Positions 44,175 to 53,207 of a stretch of DNA of 64,000 bases are shown here, one piece after another. Made by a program: the position numbers and the translations under genes. Position 1 is the stretch's first letter. Each line of letters opens with the position of its first letter. The stretch comes from Sphingopyxis sp. (GTDB lineage: Bacteria > Pseudomonadota > Alphaproteobacteria > Sphingomonadales > Sphingomonadaceae). The notes under the pieces were generated by a model. The model was given only the letters and a program-made list of their open reading frames with translations, was not told the DNA's origin and searched no databases. The stretch covers positions 80,880-144,879 of the forward strand of contig NZ_JAEULM010000023.1 of assembly GCF_016793825.1 (NCBI RefSeq). The letters run 5' to 3'.

Positions 44175-44633
44175 TCAGCGCGTCATCGCGTCGATCGCGC
44201 CTTGCAGGATGAAGGCGGCTGCCGCGCTGTCCACGCGTTCGGCGCGCTTGGCGCGGCTGACGTCGGCGGCGATCATCGCGCGCTCGACCGCGGCGGTCGA
44301 CCAGCGTTCGTCCCACAGCAACAGCGGCAGGCCGAGCGGGGCGAGGTTGCGGGCGAAGGCGCGGGTGCTCTGGGTGCGCGGGCTGTCGGTGCCGTCCATG
44401 TTGAGCGGCAGCCCGACGACGAGGCCGACGACCGACTGCGCCGCGACGACGGCTTTCAGCGCTTCGAGATCGACCGAGAATTTCTTGCGGAGGATCGTCT
44501 TGTCGGGACTCGCGAAACTCCAGCCGGCATCGCAGAGCGCGACGCCGATCGTTTTCGTCCCCACGTCGAGCCCCGCGAGGCGGCCGCCGCCCGGTAGCGC
44601 GGCGGCGAAATCGAAGGCGGCGGTGGTGATCAT
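44175..44633 (-). CDS. ruvX: YqgF/RuvX RNase H-fold nuclease
   Basis: The 152-residue protein has [36 protein letters not shown] and [15 protein letters not shown], the three signature segments of the family. The C-terminal Asp-containing helix is [15 protein letters not shown]. It is a predicted Holliday-junction resolvase or pre-16S rRNA processing nuclease. The start is ATG 44633 with a purine-rich upstream region. Confidence 0.95.
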   Translation of the reverse strand: MITTAAFDFAAALPGGGRLAGLDVGTKTIGVALCDAGWSFASPDKTILRKKFSVDLEALKAVVAAQSVVGLVVGLPLNMDGTDSPRTQSTRAFARNLAPLGLPLLLWDERWSTAAVERAMIAADVSRAKRAERVDSAAAAFILQGAIDAMTR

Positions 44634-44669
44634 CGGGCCGCCCTTACCGTCCAATCCCGTCATGCTGAA

Positions 44670-45974
44670 TCAAGTCCGGGGTGACGAGGGAGGGGAAGGG
44701 GGTACGGAGGTGGCAACCGGCGCTGCCGGGGGCGGCACCGGCGAGGGCTTGCCCTCGAAGGTCGCCAGCCGCCGCAGCGCGTCGGCGCGGACGTTCGCCC
44801 AGAAAAGGGTGATGTCGAAGACGTGGTAATTATTGCCGGGCAGCACATAGCTTGGCGCGTAATTTTTCGCCGCTTCGGCGTCGCCGATCAGCAGGAAACC
44901 ACGGTCGTCGTCGCATTTGGCGCCGACGACATGGGGGATGAGCGTGCCCGCCTTGAAACCCTCGCTCGGTTTCAGCGCGCCGAGGTTGGCGTCGGGACCG
45001 GCGGCCGCGTCGGGCGTTCCCGTCAGCGGATTGGTGCAGAGCATCCGTGTGCCCGCGCGCGGACGGCCGTCGAAGCCGATGGTGCCGTCATACGCGCCGG
45101 TGACCATCGAGGTGTCGGCGGGTTCGGCGAAGGTCGCCCACGACAGGATACAGCCCTTTTGCCCGGGCGTCTGGCACGCGGGGAGGCCGAGGCCCGCGAG
45201 GTCGGTGTCGACGCTGATCGGCCAGCCGATGACATAGGCGGCGACGATCCGTTTCGCGAGCGGCGTGCCGGCGATGCGGTTCTTGAGCAGGGTGGTGAGG
45301 TGCAGCGCGCCCTGGCTGTGCCCGGCGAGGATGATCGGCCGGTTCTTTGGAATCGAGGCGAGAAAGGCGTCGAACGCCTGTTCGACGTCGCGGTAGGCCG
45401 CGTCGATGGCCTTGCCCGCGGTGACGCGATCGGTCGCGAGGAATGCGCCCAGCGTCGCCTGGCGATAGCGCGGCGCCCAGACCTGCCCCGCGTCGCCGAA
45501 AGCGCTGGCCATGCCCTGCATGAACAGCGTGGCGCGGTAATTGGCGTCGCGGTCGTCGAGCGGCGCGTTCCAGCTTGCCTTGCTGTAATAGCTGGTCGGG
45601 TGGACGAAGAAGATCGCGGCGTCGCCCACCGGCGGAACGCCGGCTTCGCTGGGAGTCGTCGCGGCCTTCGCGGGCGGGATCAGCCGGTCGCCACCCATCG
45701 CCTTTGCGCTGTCGGGCGCGCGTTCGGCGCCCCCTTCGGCGGGCGGACGCCAGTTCGACGGGTCGTTGGCGAGGCCGGGGCGCGAGAACCACATCTGCGG
45801 ATCGTCATAGGCGTTCGATGCGATTGCCGCCTGCGGGGTGAACTCGCTGCTCGGCACGAAGGCCACGCGGCCGAACCAGCCGGGATTGAGCTGATAGGCA
45901 ATGCCGAAGCCAAGGATCAGCAGGATGATCGCGGCGATGATGTAGAGGAATTTGCGGGCCAAATGGCGCTCCAT
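44670..45974 (-). CDS. DUF3089 alpha/beta-hydrolase, membrane-anchored
   Basis: The 434-residue protein has a single N-terminal membrane helix (FLYIIAAIILLILGFGIAY) and then the DUF3089 fold. The nucleophile elbow is LAGHSQGALHLTTLL. FFVHPTSYYSKASWNAPLDD is another family segment. The N-terminal anchor predicts a periplasmic enzyme. The substrate is unknown, perhaps a lipid or ester. A Pro-rich tail ends the protein. Confidence 0.9.
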   Translation of the reverse strand: MERHLARKFLYIIAAIILLILGFGIAYQLNPGWFGRVAFVPSSEFTPQAAIASNAYDDPQMWFSRPGLANDPSNWRPPAEGGAERAPDSAKAMGGDRLIPPAKAATTPSEAGVPPVGDAAIFFVHPTSYYSKASWNAPLDDRDANYRATLFMQGMASAFGDAGQVWAPRYRQATLGAFLATDRVTAGKAIDAAYRDVEQAFDAFLASIPKNRPIILAGHSQGALHLTTLLKNRIAGTPLAKRIVAAYVIGWPISVDTDLAGLGLPACQTPGQKGCILSWATFAEPADTSMVTGAYDGTIGFDGRPRAGTRMLCTNPLTGTPDAAAGPDANLGALKPSEGFKAGTLIPHVVGAKCDDDRGFLLIGDAEAAKNYAPSYVLPGNNYHVFDITLFWANVRADALRRLATFEGKPSPVPPPAAPVATSVPPSPPSSPRT

Positions 45975-46068
45975 GGGGCGGGGGAGTATCGCTGTCCGTT
46001 CGACACGAACGGGACGTCAGGCGTTATCTGGCTTGCGCGGGCCGCTTAAACAAGCCCAGATGTCGCGC

Positions 46069-47853
46069 ATGACCGATGCATCCGCAAGCCCGTCCGCCGC
46101 CGAGTCGTCCGGCGCGCCGTCGCACCGCCTCGACGACGGCGATCCGCCCTGGCCGCTGCGCCCGTGGATCATGGCCGCGATCGGCGCGGTTGCGGGCCTG
46201 ATCTTTCATTGGGTCGTCGACTGGCGATACGACGCGGTGCGGGCGCCGGGGCGCGATGCGGCGGCGGCGTTCGTCGCGGTCGCGACGGTGGTGTTCCTGT
46301 TGGGTGTCGAGCGCCGCCGCTGGCACTGGGCGGCGGGATTCGCACTGGGCTGGGGCGCGATCATCGGGCTGATCGCCTGGACGTCGGGCGGCTATAATGT
46401 CGGCGGGTCGCCGTTCGAATGGCCGTTCTGGTCGGGAATCCTGGCGGTTCTGGTCGCGACGCCGCTGTTCCAGACGCGGCGCGACGTCGCGCCCGACTGG
46501 CGGTTCTGGAAGCTGTGGCAGATGCCGTACGAGCGGCTGCACAGCCATGCGTGGACCGACGCGGTGATCGGCGCGGCGGGGCTGGCGTTCGTCGGAATCA
46601 GTTTTCTGCTTACCGTACTGATCGGACAGATGTTCAAGCTGATCGGGATCAACCTGATCTTTGATCTGTTGAACGACGAATGGTTCGGCTGGATGCTGGC
46701 GGGCGCGGCGTTCGGCGGTGCGGTCGGCCTGCTGCGCGAGCGCGACAGGCTGGTCGCGACGTTGCAGCGGCTGGTGATGATCGTGCTCGCGGTGCTGGCA
46801 CCGGTGCTGGCGGTCGCGCTGGGGCTGTTTCTGTTGTCGCTGATCGGGACGGGGCTGGCGCCGCTTTGGGAGTCGGGCTTTTCGACCGCGGCCTTGATGA
46901 TGGCGGCGGCCGCTTTTGCCGTGCTGCTCGCCAATGCGGTAATCGGCAACGGGCGCGAGGACCGCTCGGGAAATCGTGTCCTGCACGGCGCGGCGGCGGT
47001 GCTTGCAGTCGCGGTGCTGCCGCTGGCCGTGATCGCTTTCTATTCGATGCATCTGCGCGTGATCCAGTACGGTTGGACGCCCGAGCGTATCTGGGGCGTG
47101 ATCGCGGCGATGATCGCGCTTGGCTATGGCGCGGTCGGGCTCTGGGCGGCGGTGAAAGGCCGGCGGGACTTCGACGATGTGCTGCGTCCTTTGCAGCAGA
47201 GACTGGCGATTGGGCTGACGCTGATCGCATTGTTCCTGGCGCTGCCGATCATGGATTTCGGCGCGATCTCGACGCGCGATCAGCTCGCGCGGCTGAAGGC
47301 GGGGACGGTGAAGGCCGAAAAATTCGACTGGGCGGCAATGGCGTTCGATTTCGGGCCGAGCGGGCGGAAGGCACTCGCGGAACTGGCGAAATCGCCCGAC
47401 AAGGCGCGGGCGAGTCTCGCTGGCTGGGCGCTGAAGGCGAAGGATCGCTGGGATCTGGTGGGGTATAACGAGACGGTCAATCCGCGCGATGCCGCCTTTG
47501 GTGCGAAAGCGATTGCCGAGAAGGTCCGTGTTCTGCCCGCCGGACGGCCGCTGCCGCCCGAAGTCTATACGCTGCTCGATACGCGCAGCTTTTGCGGCAC
47601 GGCGCCGTGTATCGCACAGTGGATCGGTCCCGAACGGATCGCGGTCGTGGTGCATCCGAACAATCTGATCCTCTTTGCGCGCGATCCCAAGACGCAGGCA
47701 TGGGGACAGGATTACGGGATCGACGCGACCGTGGAGGCCGCGCGGGCCGAACTGACGACGGAGCAGCTGGAAAAGGGCGTGCTGGAAATACGGACGGTGA
47801 CGCGCCGGCAGATTTTTGTCGATGGCAAGCCGGTGGGGGATGATTTCGAATAG
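46069..47853 (+). CDS. DUF4153 polytopic membrane protein
   Basis: The 594-residue protein has about eleven predicted membrane helices (WIMAAIGAVAGLIFHWVV onward). A C-terminal soluble domain of about 190 residues contains FCGTAPCIAQW. This is a DUF4153-type architecture. The ATG at 46069 is used, but ATG 46060 is also possible and neither has a clear Shine-Dalgarno. Function is unknown. Confidence 0.82.
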   Translation: MTDASASPSAAESSGAPSHRLDDGDPPWPLRPWIMAAIGAVAGLIFHWVVDWRYDAVRAPGRDAAAAFVAVATVVFLLGVERRRWHWAAGFALGWGAIIGLIAWTSGGYNVGGSPFEWPFWSGILAVLVATPLFQTRRDVAPDWRFWKLWQMPYERLHSHAWTDAVIGAAGLAFVGISFLLTVLIGQMFKLIGINLIFDLLNDEWFGWMLAGAAFGGAVGLLRERDRLVATLQRLVMIVLAVLAPVLAVALGLFLLSLIGTGLAPLWESGFSTAALMMAAAAFAVLLANAVIGNGREDRSGNRVLHGAAAVLAVAVLPLAVIAFYSMHLRVIQYGWTPERIWGVIAAMIALGYGAVGLWAAVKGRRDFDDVLRPLQQRLAIGLTLIALFLALPIMDFGAISTRDQLARLKAGTVKAEKFDWAAMAFDFGPSGRKALAELAKSPDKARASLAGWALKAKDRWDLVGYNETVNPRDAAFGAKAIAEKVRVLPAGRPLPPEVYTLLDTRSFCGTAPCIAQWIGPERIAVVVHPNNLILFARDPKTQAWGQDYGIDATVEAARAELTTEQLEKGVLEIRTVTRRQIFVDGKPVGDDFE

Positions 47854-47864
47854 CTTTCTCGTCT

Positions 47865-47926
47865 TTCCCGCGAAAGCGGGAACCCAGCAAGCTGGCGTTG
47901 GAACTGGGTTCCCGCTTTCGCGGGAA
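47865..47926. repeat. REP-like unit with 23-bp perfect arms
   Basis: Arms at 47865-47887 and 47904-47926 are perfectly complementary around a 16-nt loop. Each arm itself contains the small CCCGC-GAAA-GCGGG hairpin, so the element can fold as two small hairpins or one long one. It is the most complete copy of the dispersed family in this window and lies between DUF4153 and gatC. Confidence 0.7.
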
Positions 47927-48009
47927 TGACGAAGAGAGGGTGTCGGCGCGGCTTGAAGCCTGCGCGCGCGGATGCTAGCGGCGCAGCTTCTCCCGCAAAG
48001 GCAAGATGA

Positions 48010-48312
48010 ATGGCAATCGATCAGGCAACGGTAAGGAAAATCGCGTCGCTGGCGCGCATCGCGATCAGCGATGCGGAAGCCGCCGCGATGGAAGGCGAAC
48101 TCAACGGTATCCTCGGCTGGGTCGAACAACTCGGCGAGGTCGATGTGACCGGGGTCGAGCCGATGACGGCGGTGATCCCGAACAATCTGCGGCTGCGCGA
48201 CGATGTGATCGACGCCGATCCGCTGACCGGCGGCAATCGCCGCGACGATATTCTCGCCAATGCGCCGGCGCCGCAGCATGGCTTTTTCGGCGTTCCCAAG
48301 GTAATCGAATAA
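48010..48312 (+). CDS. gatC: Glutamyl-tRNA(Gln)/Asp-tRNA(Asn) amidotransferase subunit C
   Basis: The 100-residue protein has the GatC pattern: [18 protein letters not shown], the [13 protein letters not shown] belt helix, and the C-terminal [17 protein letters not shown]. It stabilises the GatAB complex. Its TAA overlaps the gatA ATG (TAATG). Confidence 0.95.
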   Translation: MAIDQATVRKIASLARIAISDAEAAAMEGELNGILGWVEQLGEVDVTGVEPMTAVIPNNLRLRDDVIDADPLTGGNRRDDILANAPAPQHGFFGVPKVIE

Positions 48313-49793
48313 TGACCGATCTTACGAACCTGACCGTCGCCCAGATCCGCGACGGCCACCGCGCGGGCGATTTCAGCGCGGTCGAAGTGGCGGAGGCGTT
48401 CAGCGCCAATGTCGCGGCCGCGAAGGCGCTGAATGCCTTCATCGTCGAGACGCCGGAACATGCGCTGGCGGCGGCGAAGCAGGCCGATGCCGATCGTTCG
48501 GCGGGCAGCCTGAAGCCCTTGTCGGGCGTGCCGATCGGGATGAAGGACCTGTTTGCGACGAACGGCGTCCAGACGACCGCCGCGAGCCATATGCTCGAAG
48601 GCTTCGTGCCGCGTTACGAGTCCACCGTTTCGCAGAAATTGTGGGACGCGGGCGCGGGGATGCTGGGGAAGCTGAACCTCGACCAGTTCGCGATGGGTTC
48701 GTCGAACGAGACGAGCTATTTCGGCAATGTGATCAGCCCCTGGAAGCGCAACGACGGCGGCAATGCGGCGCTGGCGCCGGGCGGGTCGTCGGGCGGTTCG
48801 TCGTCGGCGATCGCGGCGCGGCTGTGTCCGGCAGCGACGGGGACCGACACCGGCGGCTCGATCCGCCAGCCGGCGGCGTTCGTGGGGATCAGCGGGATCA
48901 AGCCGACCTACGGCCGTTGCTCGCGCTGGGGCATCGTCGCCTTCGCAAGTTCGCTCGATCAGGCGGGACCGATGGCGCGCGATGTGCGCGACTGTGCGAT
49001 CATGCTCGAGAATATGGCGGGCTTCGATCCGAAGGATGCGACCAGCCTGAACATGGCCGTGCCCAATTGGGAAGCGGCTTTGTCGAGCGATCTCAAGGGC
49101 AAGAAGGTCGGTATTCCCAAGGAATATCGATTGGAAGGCATCGATCCCGAGATCGACGCGATGTGGGATGCGGGCATCGCGATGCTGAAGGATGCGGGGG
49201 CCGAGGTCGTCGAGATCAGCCTGCCGCACACGAAGTATGCGCTGCCGACCTATTATATCATCGCACCCGCCGAAGCCTCGTCGAACCTCGCGCGCTATGA
49301 TGGCGTGCGCTATGGTTTGCGCGACCTGCCCGAAAAGGCGGGGTTGCAGGACATGTATGCCGCGACGCGCGCCGACGGTTTCGGGCCCGAGGTCAAGCGC
49401 CGCATCATGATCGGTACCTATGTGCTGTCGGCGGGCTTCTACGACGCCTATTACACGCAGGCGCAGAAGGTGCGGACGCTGATCGCGCGCGATTTCGAAC
49501 AGGCGTTCGGCGTGTGCGACGTCATCCTTGCGCCGACCGCGCCGTCGGCGGCGTTCGGGCTGGGCGAAAAGACCGCCGACCCGCTGTCGATGTATTTGAA
49601 CGACGTGTTCGCGGTCCCCGCGAGCCTTGCCGGGCTGCCCGCGATGTCGGTCCCTGCGGCGCTGAACCGCGAGGGGTTACCGCTGGGATTGCAGATCATC
49701 GGCAAGGCGTTCGACGAGCAGGGCGTTCTGAACGCCGGGTTGGCGATCGAGCAACGCGCGGGCTTTACCGCGCGGGCGGAGAAGTGGTGGTAA
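48312..49793 (+). CDS. gatA: Glutamyl-tRNA(Gln) amidotransferase subunit A
   Basis: The 493-residue amidase-signature protein has [14 protein letters not shown] with the catalytic Lys, [15 protein letters not shown] with the cis-Ser, and [15 protein letters not shown] with the nucleophilic Ser. It releases ammonia from glutamine for transamidation of mischarged tRNA. It ends one nucleotide before an unrelated membrane protein gene that sits between gatA and gatB. Confidence 0.97.
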   Translation: MTDLTNLTVAQIRDGHRAGDFSAVEVAEAFSANVAAAKALNAFIVETPEHALAAAKQADADRSAGSLKPLSGVPIGMKDLFATNGVQTTAASHMLEGFVPRYESTVSQKLWDAGAGMLGKLNLDQFAMGSSNETSYFGNVISPWKRNDGGNAALAPGGSSGGSSSAIAARLCPAATGTDTGGSIRQPAAFVGISGIKPTYGRCSRWGIVAFASSLDQAGPMARDVRDCAIMLENMAGFDPKDATSLNMAVPNWEAALSSDLKGKKVGIPKEYRLEGIDPEIDAMWDAGIAMLKDAGAEVVEISLPHTKYALPTYYIIAPAEASSNLARYDGVRYGLRDLPEKAGLQDMYAATRADGFGPEVKRRIMIGTYVLSAGFYDAYYTQAQKVRTLIARDFEQAFGVCDVILAPTAPSAAFGLGEKTADPLSMYLNDVFAVPASLAGLPAMSVPAALNREGLPLGLQIIGKAFDEQGVLNAGLAIEQRAGFTARAEKWW

Positions 49794-49794
49794 G

Positions 49795-50361
49795 ATGGTC
49801 CTCAATTCGACGCAAATGACCGTCTTGCAGAGCGTGAACATCGCGCTCGGCACGACGGCGTTCGTCGCATTGACCAGCAATCTGTCGAAAGCCGTCACCG
49901 CCGCGACGACGCCGATCGGCGTGGCCTGCCTGATGGCCTACGTCGCGTTCCTGATTTTCTGGGTAGCGAAAATCTTCATCCAAAATCATGTTAGTTTTTC
50001 GAGCGTCGAGATGGGAAGCGGATACCGGATTTTTCAGCTGTTCATCACGATCGGGTCGTTCTTGCTTCTGATAGTGGCGTGTCAGGAACTGACGAGTTTC
50101 AAGACGTCCAGTGCGTGGCTGCTTGCCCATTTCTCGGCCCTGCTGCTGTGGCTTGTAGGGCTGGCGATCCATCTTGGGCGCGCGATCGAGATCAGGAAAT
50201 TTCCCTGGCACTGGGCGGTCGTTCCGGTGACCGGGATCGCGACGATCCTGGCGCTTCGCGCGGCTATGTTGTCGGCATCCTATGCGATGTTGATCCTGGC
50301 GGCACTGATGTTCTTTCCCGCGATATACGATGCTCGTGTGTCGAGAACTTTTGTGAATTGA
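49795..50361 (+). CDS. Small polytopic membrane protein inserted between gatA and gatB
   Basis: The 188-residue protein has about five membrane helices, including LMAYVAFLIFWVAKIFI, LFITIGSFLLLIVACQ and LAHFSALLLWLVGLAIHLG. It starts 1 nt after gatA and ends 7 nt before gatB, so it is co-translated with both. No family is recognised. Base composition is slightly more A+T-rich than gatA. Most gat operons do not carry it. Confidence 0.8.
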   Translation: MVLNSTQMTVLQSVNIALGTTAFVALTSNLSKAVTAATTPIGVACLMAYVAFLIFWVAKIFIQNHVSFSSVEMGSGYRIFQLFITIGSFLLLIVACQELTSFKTSSAWLLAHFSALLLWLVGLAIHLGRAIEIRKFPWHWAVVPVTGIATILALRAAMLSASYAMLILAALMFFPAIYDARVSRTFVN

Positions 50362-50368
50362 GAGATAA

Positions 50369-51841
50369 ATGACTGAGGCAAGCTATCGCATCAAGGGTGA
50401 AACCGGCGAGTGGGAGGTCGTGATCGGCCTTGAGGTTCATGCGCAGGTTACCTCCAACGCCAAGCTGTTCTCGGGCGCCGCGACGGCGTTCGGGGCGGAA
50501 CCGAACACGCAGGTGAGCCTCGTGGACGCGGCCATGCCGGGCATGCTGCCGGTGCCGAACCGCGAGTGCATCCGGCAGGCGGTGCGCACGGGCATGGCTA
50601 TCGACGCGCATATCAACACATGGTCGCGGTTCGACCGCAAGAATTATTTCTATGCCGATCTGCCGCAGGGTTACCAGATTTCGCAGCTTTATCATCCGCT
50701 TGTCGGAGAAGGTTCGCTGACGATCGAGGCCGATGAAAAGGCGGGCCTGCCCGAGGCGAAACGCATCGGGATCGAGCGTATCCATGTCGAGCAGGACGCC
50801 GGCAAACTGATGCACGACCAGCATCCGACGATGTCGTACGTCGACCTCAACCGTTCGGGCGTCGCGCTGATGGAAATCGTCTCGCGCCCCGACATGCGCT
50901 CGCCCGCCGAAGCGGGGGCCTATGTGCGCAAGCTGCGCTCGATCCTGCGCTATGTCGGGTCGTGCGACGGCAATATGGAAGAGGGATCGATGCGCGCCGA
51001 CGTCAACGTGTCGGTCCGCAAGCCGGGTGACGAATTCGGGACGCGCACCGAGACGAAGAACGTCAATTCGGTGCGCTTCGTGATGGCGGTGATCGAGGGC
51101 GAGGCGAAACGCCAGGTCGAGCTGATCGAAAGCGGCGGCACGGTGGTGCAGGAAACGCGCCTCTACGACCCCGACCGCAACGAAACGCGCTCGATGCGGT
51201 CGAAGGAAGATGCGCATGATTACCGCTATTTCCCCGATCCCGACCTGCTACCGCTCGAACTCGACGATGCGTTTCTGGCGGAATGCCGCGACAGCTTGCC
51301 CGAACTGCCCGACGCGAAGCGCGCGCGTTATCTGGCGGCGGGGATTTCGGCATACAACGCCGACGTGCTGACCGCCGAGGTCGAGAGCGCGCTGTGGTTC
51401 GATACGCTGCTGGAAACCGGCGCGAAGCCGGCCGCGGCGGCCAACTGGGTGTCGAGCGAGCTGTTCGGGGCGCTGAACCGCCTCGGCAAGAGCTTCGAAG
51501 ATTGCCCGGTTACACCGGCGCAGGCGGGCGAATTGCTTGGTCTGGTCGCCGACGGCACGATTTCGGGGACGATCGCGAAGCAGGTGTTCGAAAAGATGCT
51601 GGAAAGCGGCGACGCGGCGGGCGTGATCGTCGAGCGCGACGGCCTGAAGCAGACGAGCGATACCGGCGCGATCGAGGCCGAAATCGCCAAGATCCTGACC
51701 GCCAATGCCGACAAGGTCGAGCAGTATAGGGGCGGCAAGGAAGCCTTGTTCGGTTTCTTCGTCGGGCAGACGATGAAGGCGATGCAGGGCAAGGCGAACC
51801 CGCAGGTGGTGAACGAGCTGCTAAAGAAAGCGCTGGGCTGA
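50369..51841 (+). CDS. gatB: Aspartyl/glutamyl-tRNA amidotransferase subunit B
   Basis: The 490-residue protein has [40 protein letters not shown] and [16 protein letters not shown]. The C-terminal YqeY-like tRNA-binding tail ends the protein. It phosphorylates and amidates the misacylated tRNA. With GatA and GatC it makes Gln-tRNA, which fits the absence of GlnRS in most alphaproteobacteria. Confidence 0.97.
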   Translation: MTEASYRIKGETGEWEVVIGLEVHAQVTSNAKLFSGAATAFGAEPNTQVSLVDAAMPGMLPVPNRECIRQAVRTGMAIDAHINTWSRFDRKNYFYADLPQGYQISQLYHPLVGEGSLTIEADEKAGLPEAKRIGIERIHVEQDAGKLMHDQHPTMSYVDLNRSGVALMEIVSRPDMRSPAEAGAYVRKLRSILRYVGSCDGNMEEGSMRADVNVSVRKPGDEFGTRTETKNVNSVRFVMAVIEGEAKRQVELIESGGTVVQETRLYDPDRNETRSMRSKEDAHDYRYFPDPDLLPLELDDAFLAECRDSLPELPDAKRARYLAAGISAYNADVLTAEVESALWFDTLLETGAKPAAAANWVSSELFGALNRLGKSFEDCPVTPAQAGELLGLVADGTISGTIAKQVFEKMLESGDAAGVIVERDGLKQTSDTGAIEAEIAKILTANADKVEQYRGGKEALFGFFVGQTMKAMQGKANPQVVNELLKKALG

Positions 51842-51951
51842 AAATCCGGGCGCGCGGTGCCCTGAAAGCATCCGTTCCGGCCCATCTATCGGCTTGCGAA
51901 CGTGCGGGAAGGCGCGCATTCAGGGGGCGGGAAGGGAGCCGGGGGTCGCCG

Positions 51952-52413
51952 ATGAAGCTGCTTTTTGCTGCACCGATCGCCGCGCTGATCTTGGCGTCGC
52001 CGGTTGCCGCGCGCGACTATTATTATTTCAACAAGCCCGGCGTCGAGCGGCAGGCCTATCTCGAGGACCGGCTGACGTGCGACGCGCTCGCCGGTGGGGT
52101 CGCGCGCATATCGCCCGACACGACCGCGATGAACCAGCAGATCTGGAACAACAGCAAGCTGACCATGGGGCAGTCGGCCGCCGCCGCAGGGATCGCGACG
52201 GTGCTGATTGCGCTGCTTGATGGCGGCGCAAACCGGCGGCTCCAGTGGCAGGTGGAGCGAATCTGTCTTGCGGACAAGGGCTATCGCCGGTTCGAGATGG
52301 ACAGGACCGAATGGAAGGCGATCGATCGGATCGACGACATTGCCGAACGGATCGACAAATGGTTCGCACTCGCGTCGAGCGATGCGCCGAAGGGCAAGGA
52401 AATGTACGAATGA
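51952..52413 (+). CDS. Secreted hypothetical protein
   Basis: The 153-residue protein has a signal peptide (MKLLFAAPIAALILASPVAA). It then carries RDYYYFNKPGVERQAYLEDRLTCDALAGG, and the Gly/Ala-rich SAAAAGIATVLIALLDGG is possibly a membrane helix. The C-terminal part (RICLADKGYRRFEMDRTEW) contains a second Cys. Its stop overlaps the next gene by ATGA. Function is unknown. Confidence 0.8.
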   Translation: MKLLFAAPIAALILASPVAARDYYYFNKPGVERQAYLEDRLTCDALAGGVARISPDTTAMNQQIWNNSKLTMGQSAAAAGIATVLIALLDGGANRRLQWQVERICLADKGYRRFEMDRTEWKAIDRIDDIAERIDKWFALASSDAPKGKEMYE

Positions 52414-53207
52414 GGGGAGCGGGAGTGCGCTGGTCGCTGGCGCCGCTATTGTCGCTGTCGCTGGTGGGGATAGCCCCTGCCGCCGATGCGAAGATCAAGA
52501 CAGCCGACGATATGGCGGCGGCCAAGGCCTATTTGCTGGTCGAGGTCGATCCGGTCGAGGTTAAGTTACTGGGCACGAGCCAGATCACCACCGGCGTGAT
52601 CTTCGCGCCCTATGATCCGACAACCCGGCAGGTGCAGGCCGGCGTGACGGCGGCGAAGGACCCGGTCGCGAAAGACGGAAAACGCCGGCTCTATCTGATC
52701 GAGATCGATCCCGGGACATGGGTGATCGCGGGGACGGGGGCGAGCGGCGCGCCGCTGGGATCGGCCAACACCAGCTTTTCGCTGGGCAGCTATCATTTCG
52801 AGGCGAAGGCCGGCGAGCTTGTCGATCTGGGCGTCTTTCAGCCCGCGCGCGAAGATTCGGACAATCCCGATACGAAGATGTCGGTCGGGAAATTGCTGGG
52901 CGGTCCACTGTTCGGCGGGCGGGTGGAACCGGTGCCGAACCGGCTCGACATCAGGCCGCGCGGCGATGGCGATGTCGCCGTGCCCGCCTGGCTGGCGGGC
53001 AAGCCGGTGACCTATCCGCTGTTTGTATATGGCGCGACGTTCGGCAACAGTACGGGCGGCCTCGTCAATCGTGTCGACGGCAAGGGCGGTCGAGGGCGAA
53101 CCGCCGGCGAAGCGGCCTATCTGTCGAAGCCGGGGCAGCCGCCTGCGACCCCCGCGCCCGAACCGGTCAGCGCGGCGCCGCCCGCCACACCGTCGTCCCT
53201 TCCTTGA
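52410..53207 (+). CDS. Secreted hypothetical protein
   Basis: The 265-residue protein has a signal peptide (MRGAGVRWSLAPLLSLSLVGIAPAADA). A beta-rich body follows (TGVIFAPYDPTTRQV, LYLIEIDPGTWVIAGTG) and a Pro/Ala-rich end. Start overlaps the preceding gene (ATGA), so the two are coupled. The 3' end overlaps the opposing amidohydrolase gene by 41 nt. Function is unknown. Confidence 0.8.
   Translation: MRGAGVRWSLAPLLSLSLVGIAPAADAKIKTADDMAAAKAYLLVEVDPVEVKLLGTSQITTGVIFAPYDPTTRQVQAGVTAAKDPVAKDGKRRLYLIEIDPGTWVIAGTGASGAPLGSANTSFSLGSYHFEAKAGELVDLGVFQPAREDSDNPDTKMSVGKLLGGPLFGGRVEPVPNRLDIRPRGDGDVAVPAWLAGKPVTYPLFVYGATFGNSTGGLVNRVDGKGGRGRTAGEAAYLSKPGQPPATPAPEPVSAAPPATPSSLP

Noticed and set aside
46024-48279. 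751-aa frame on the minus strand
   Set aside because: It is antisense to the DUF4153 and gatC genes, is Arg/Gln/His-rich and low in hydrophobic residues, and covers the REP element, so it is a shadow.
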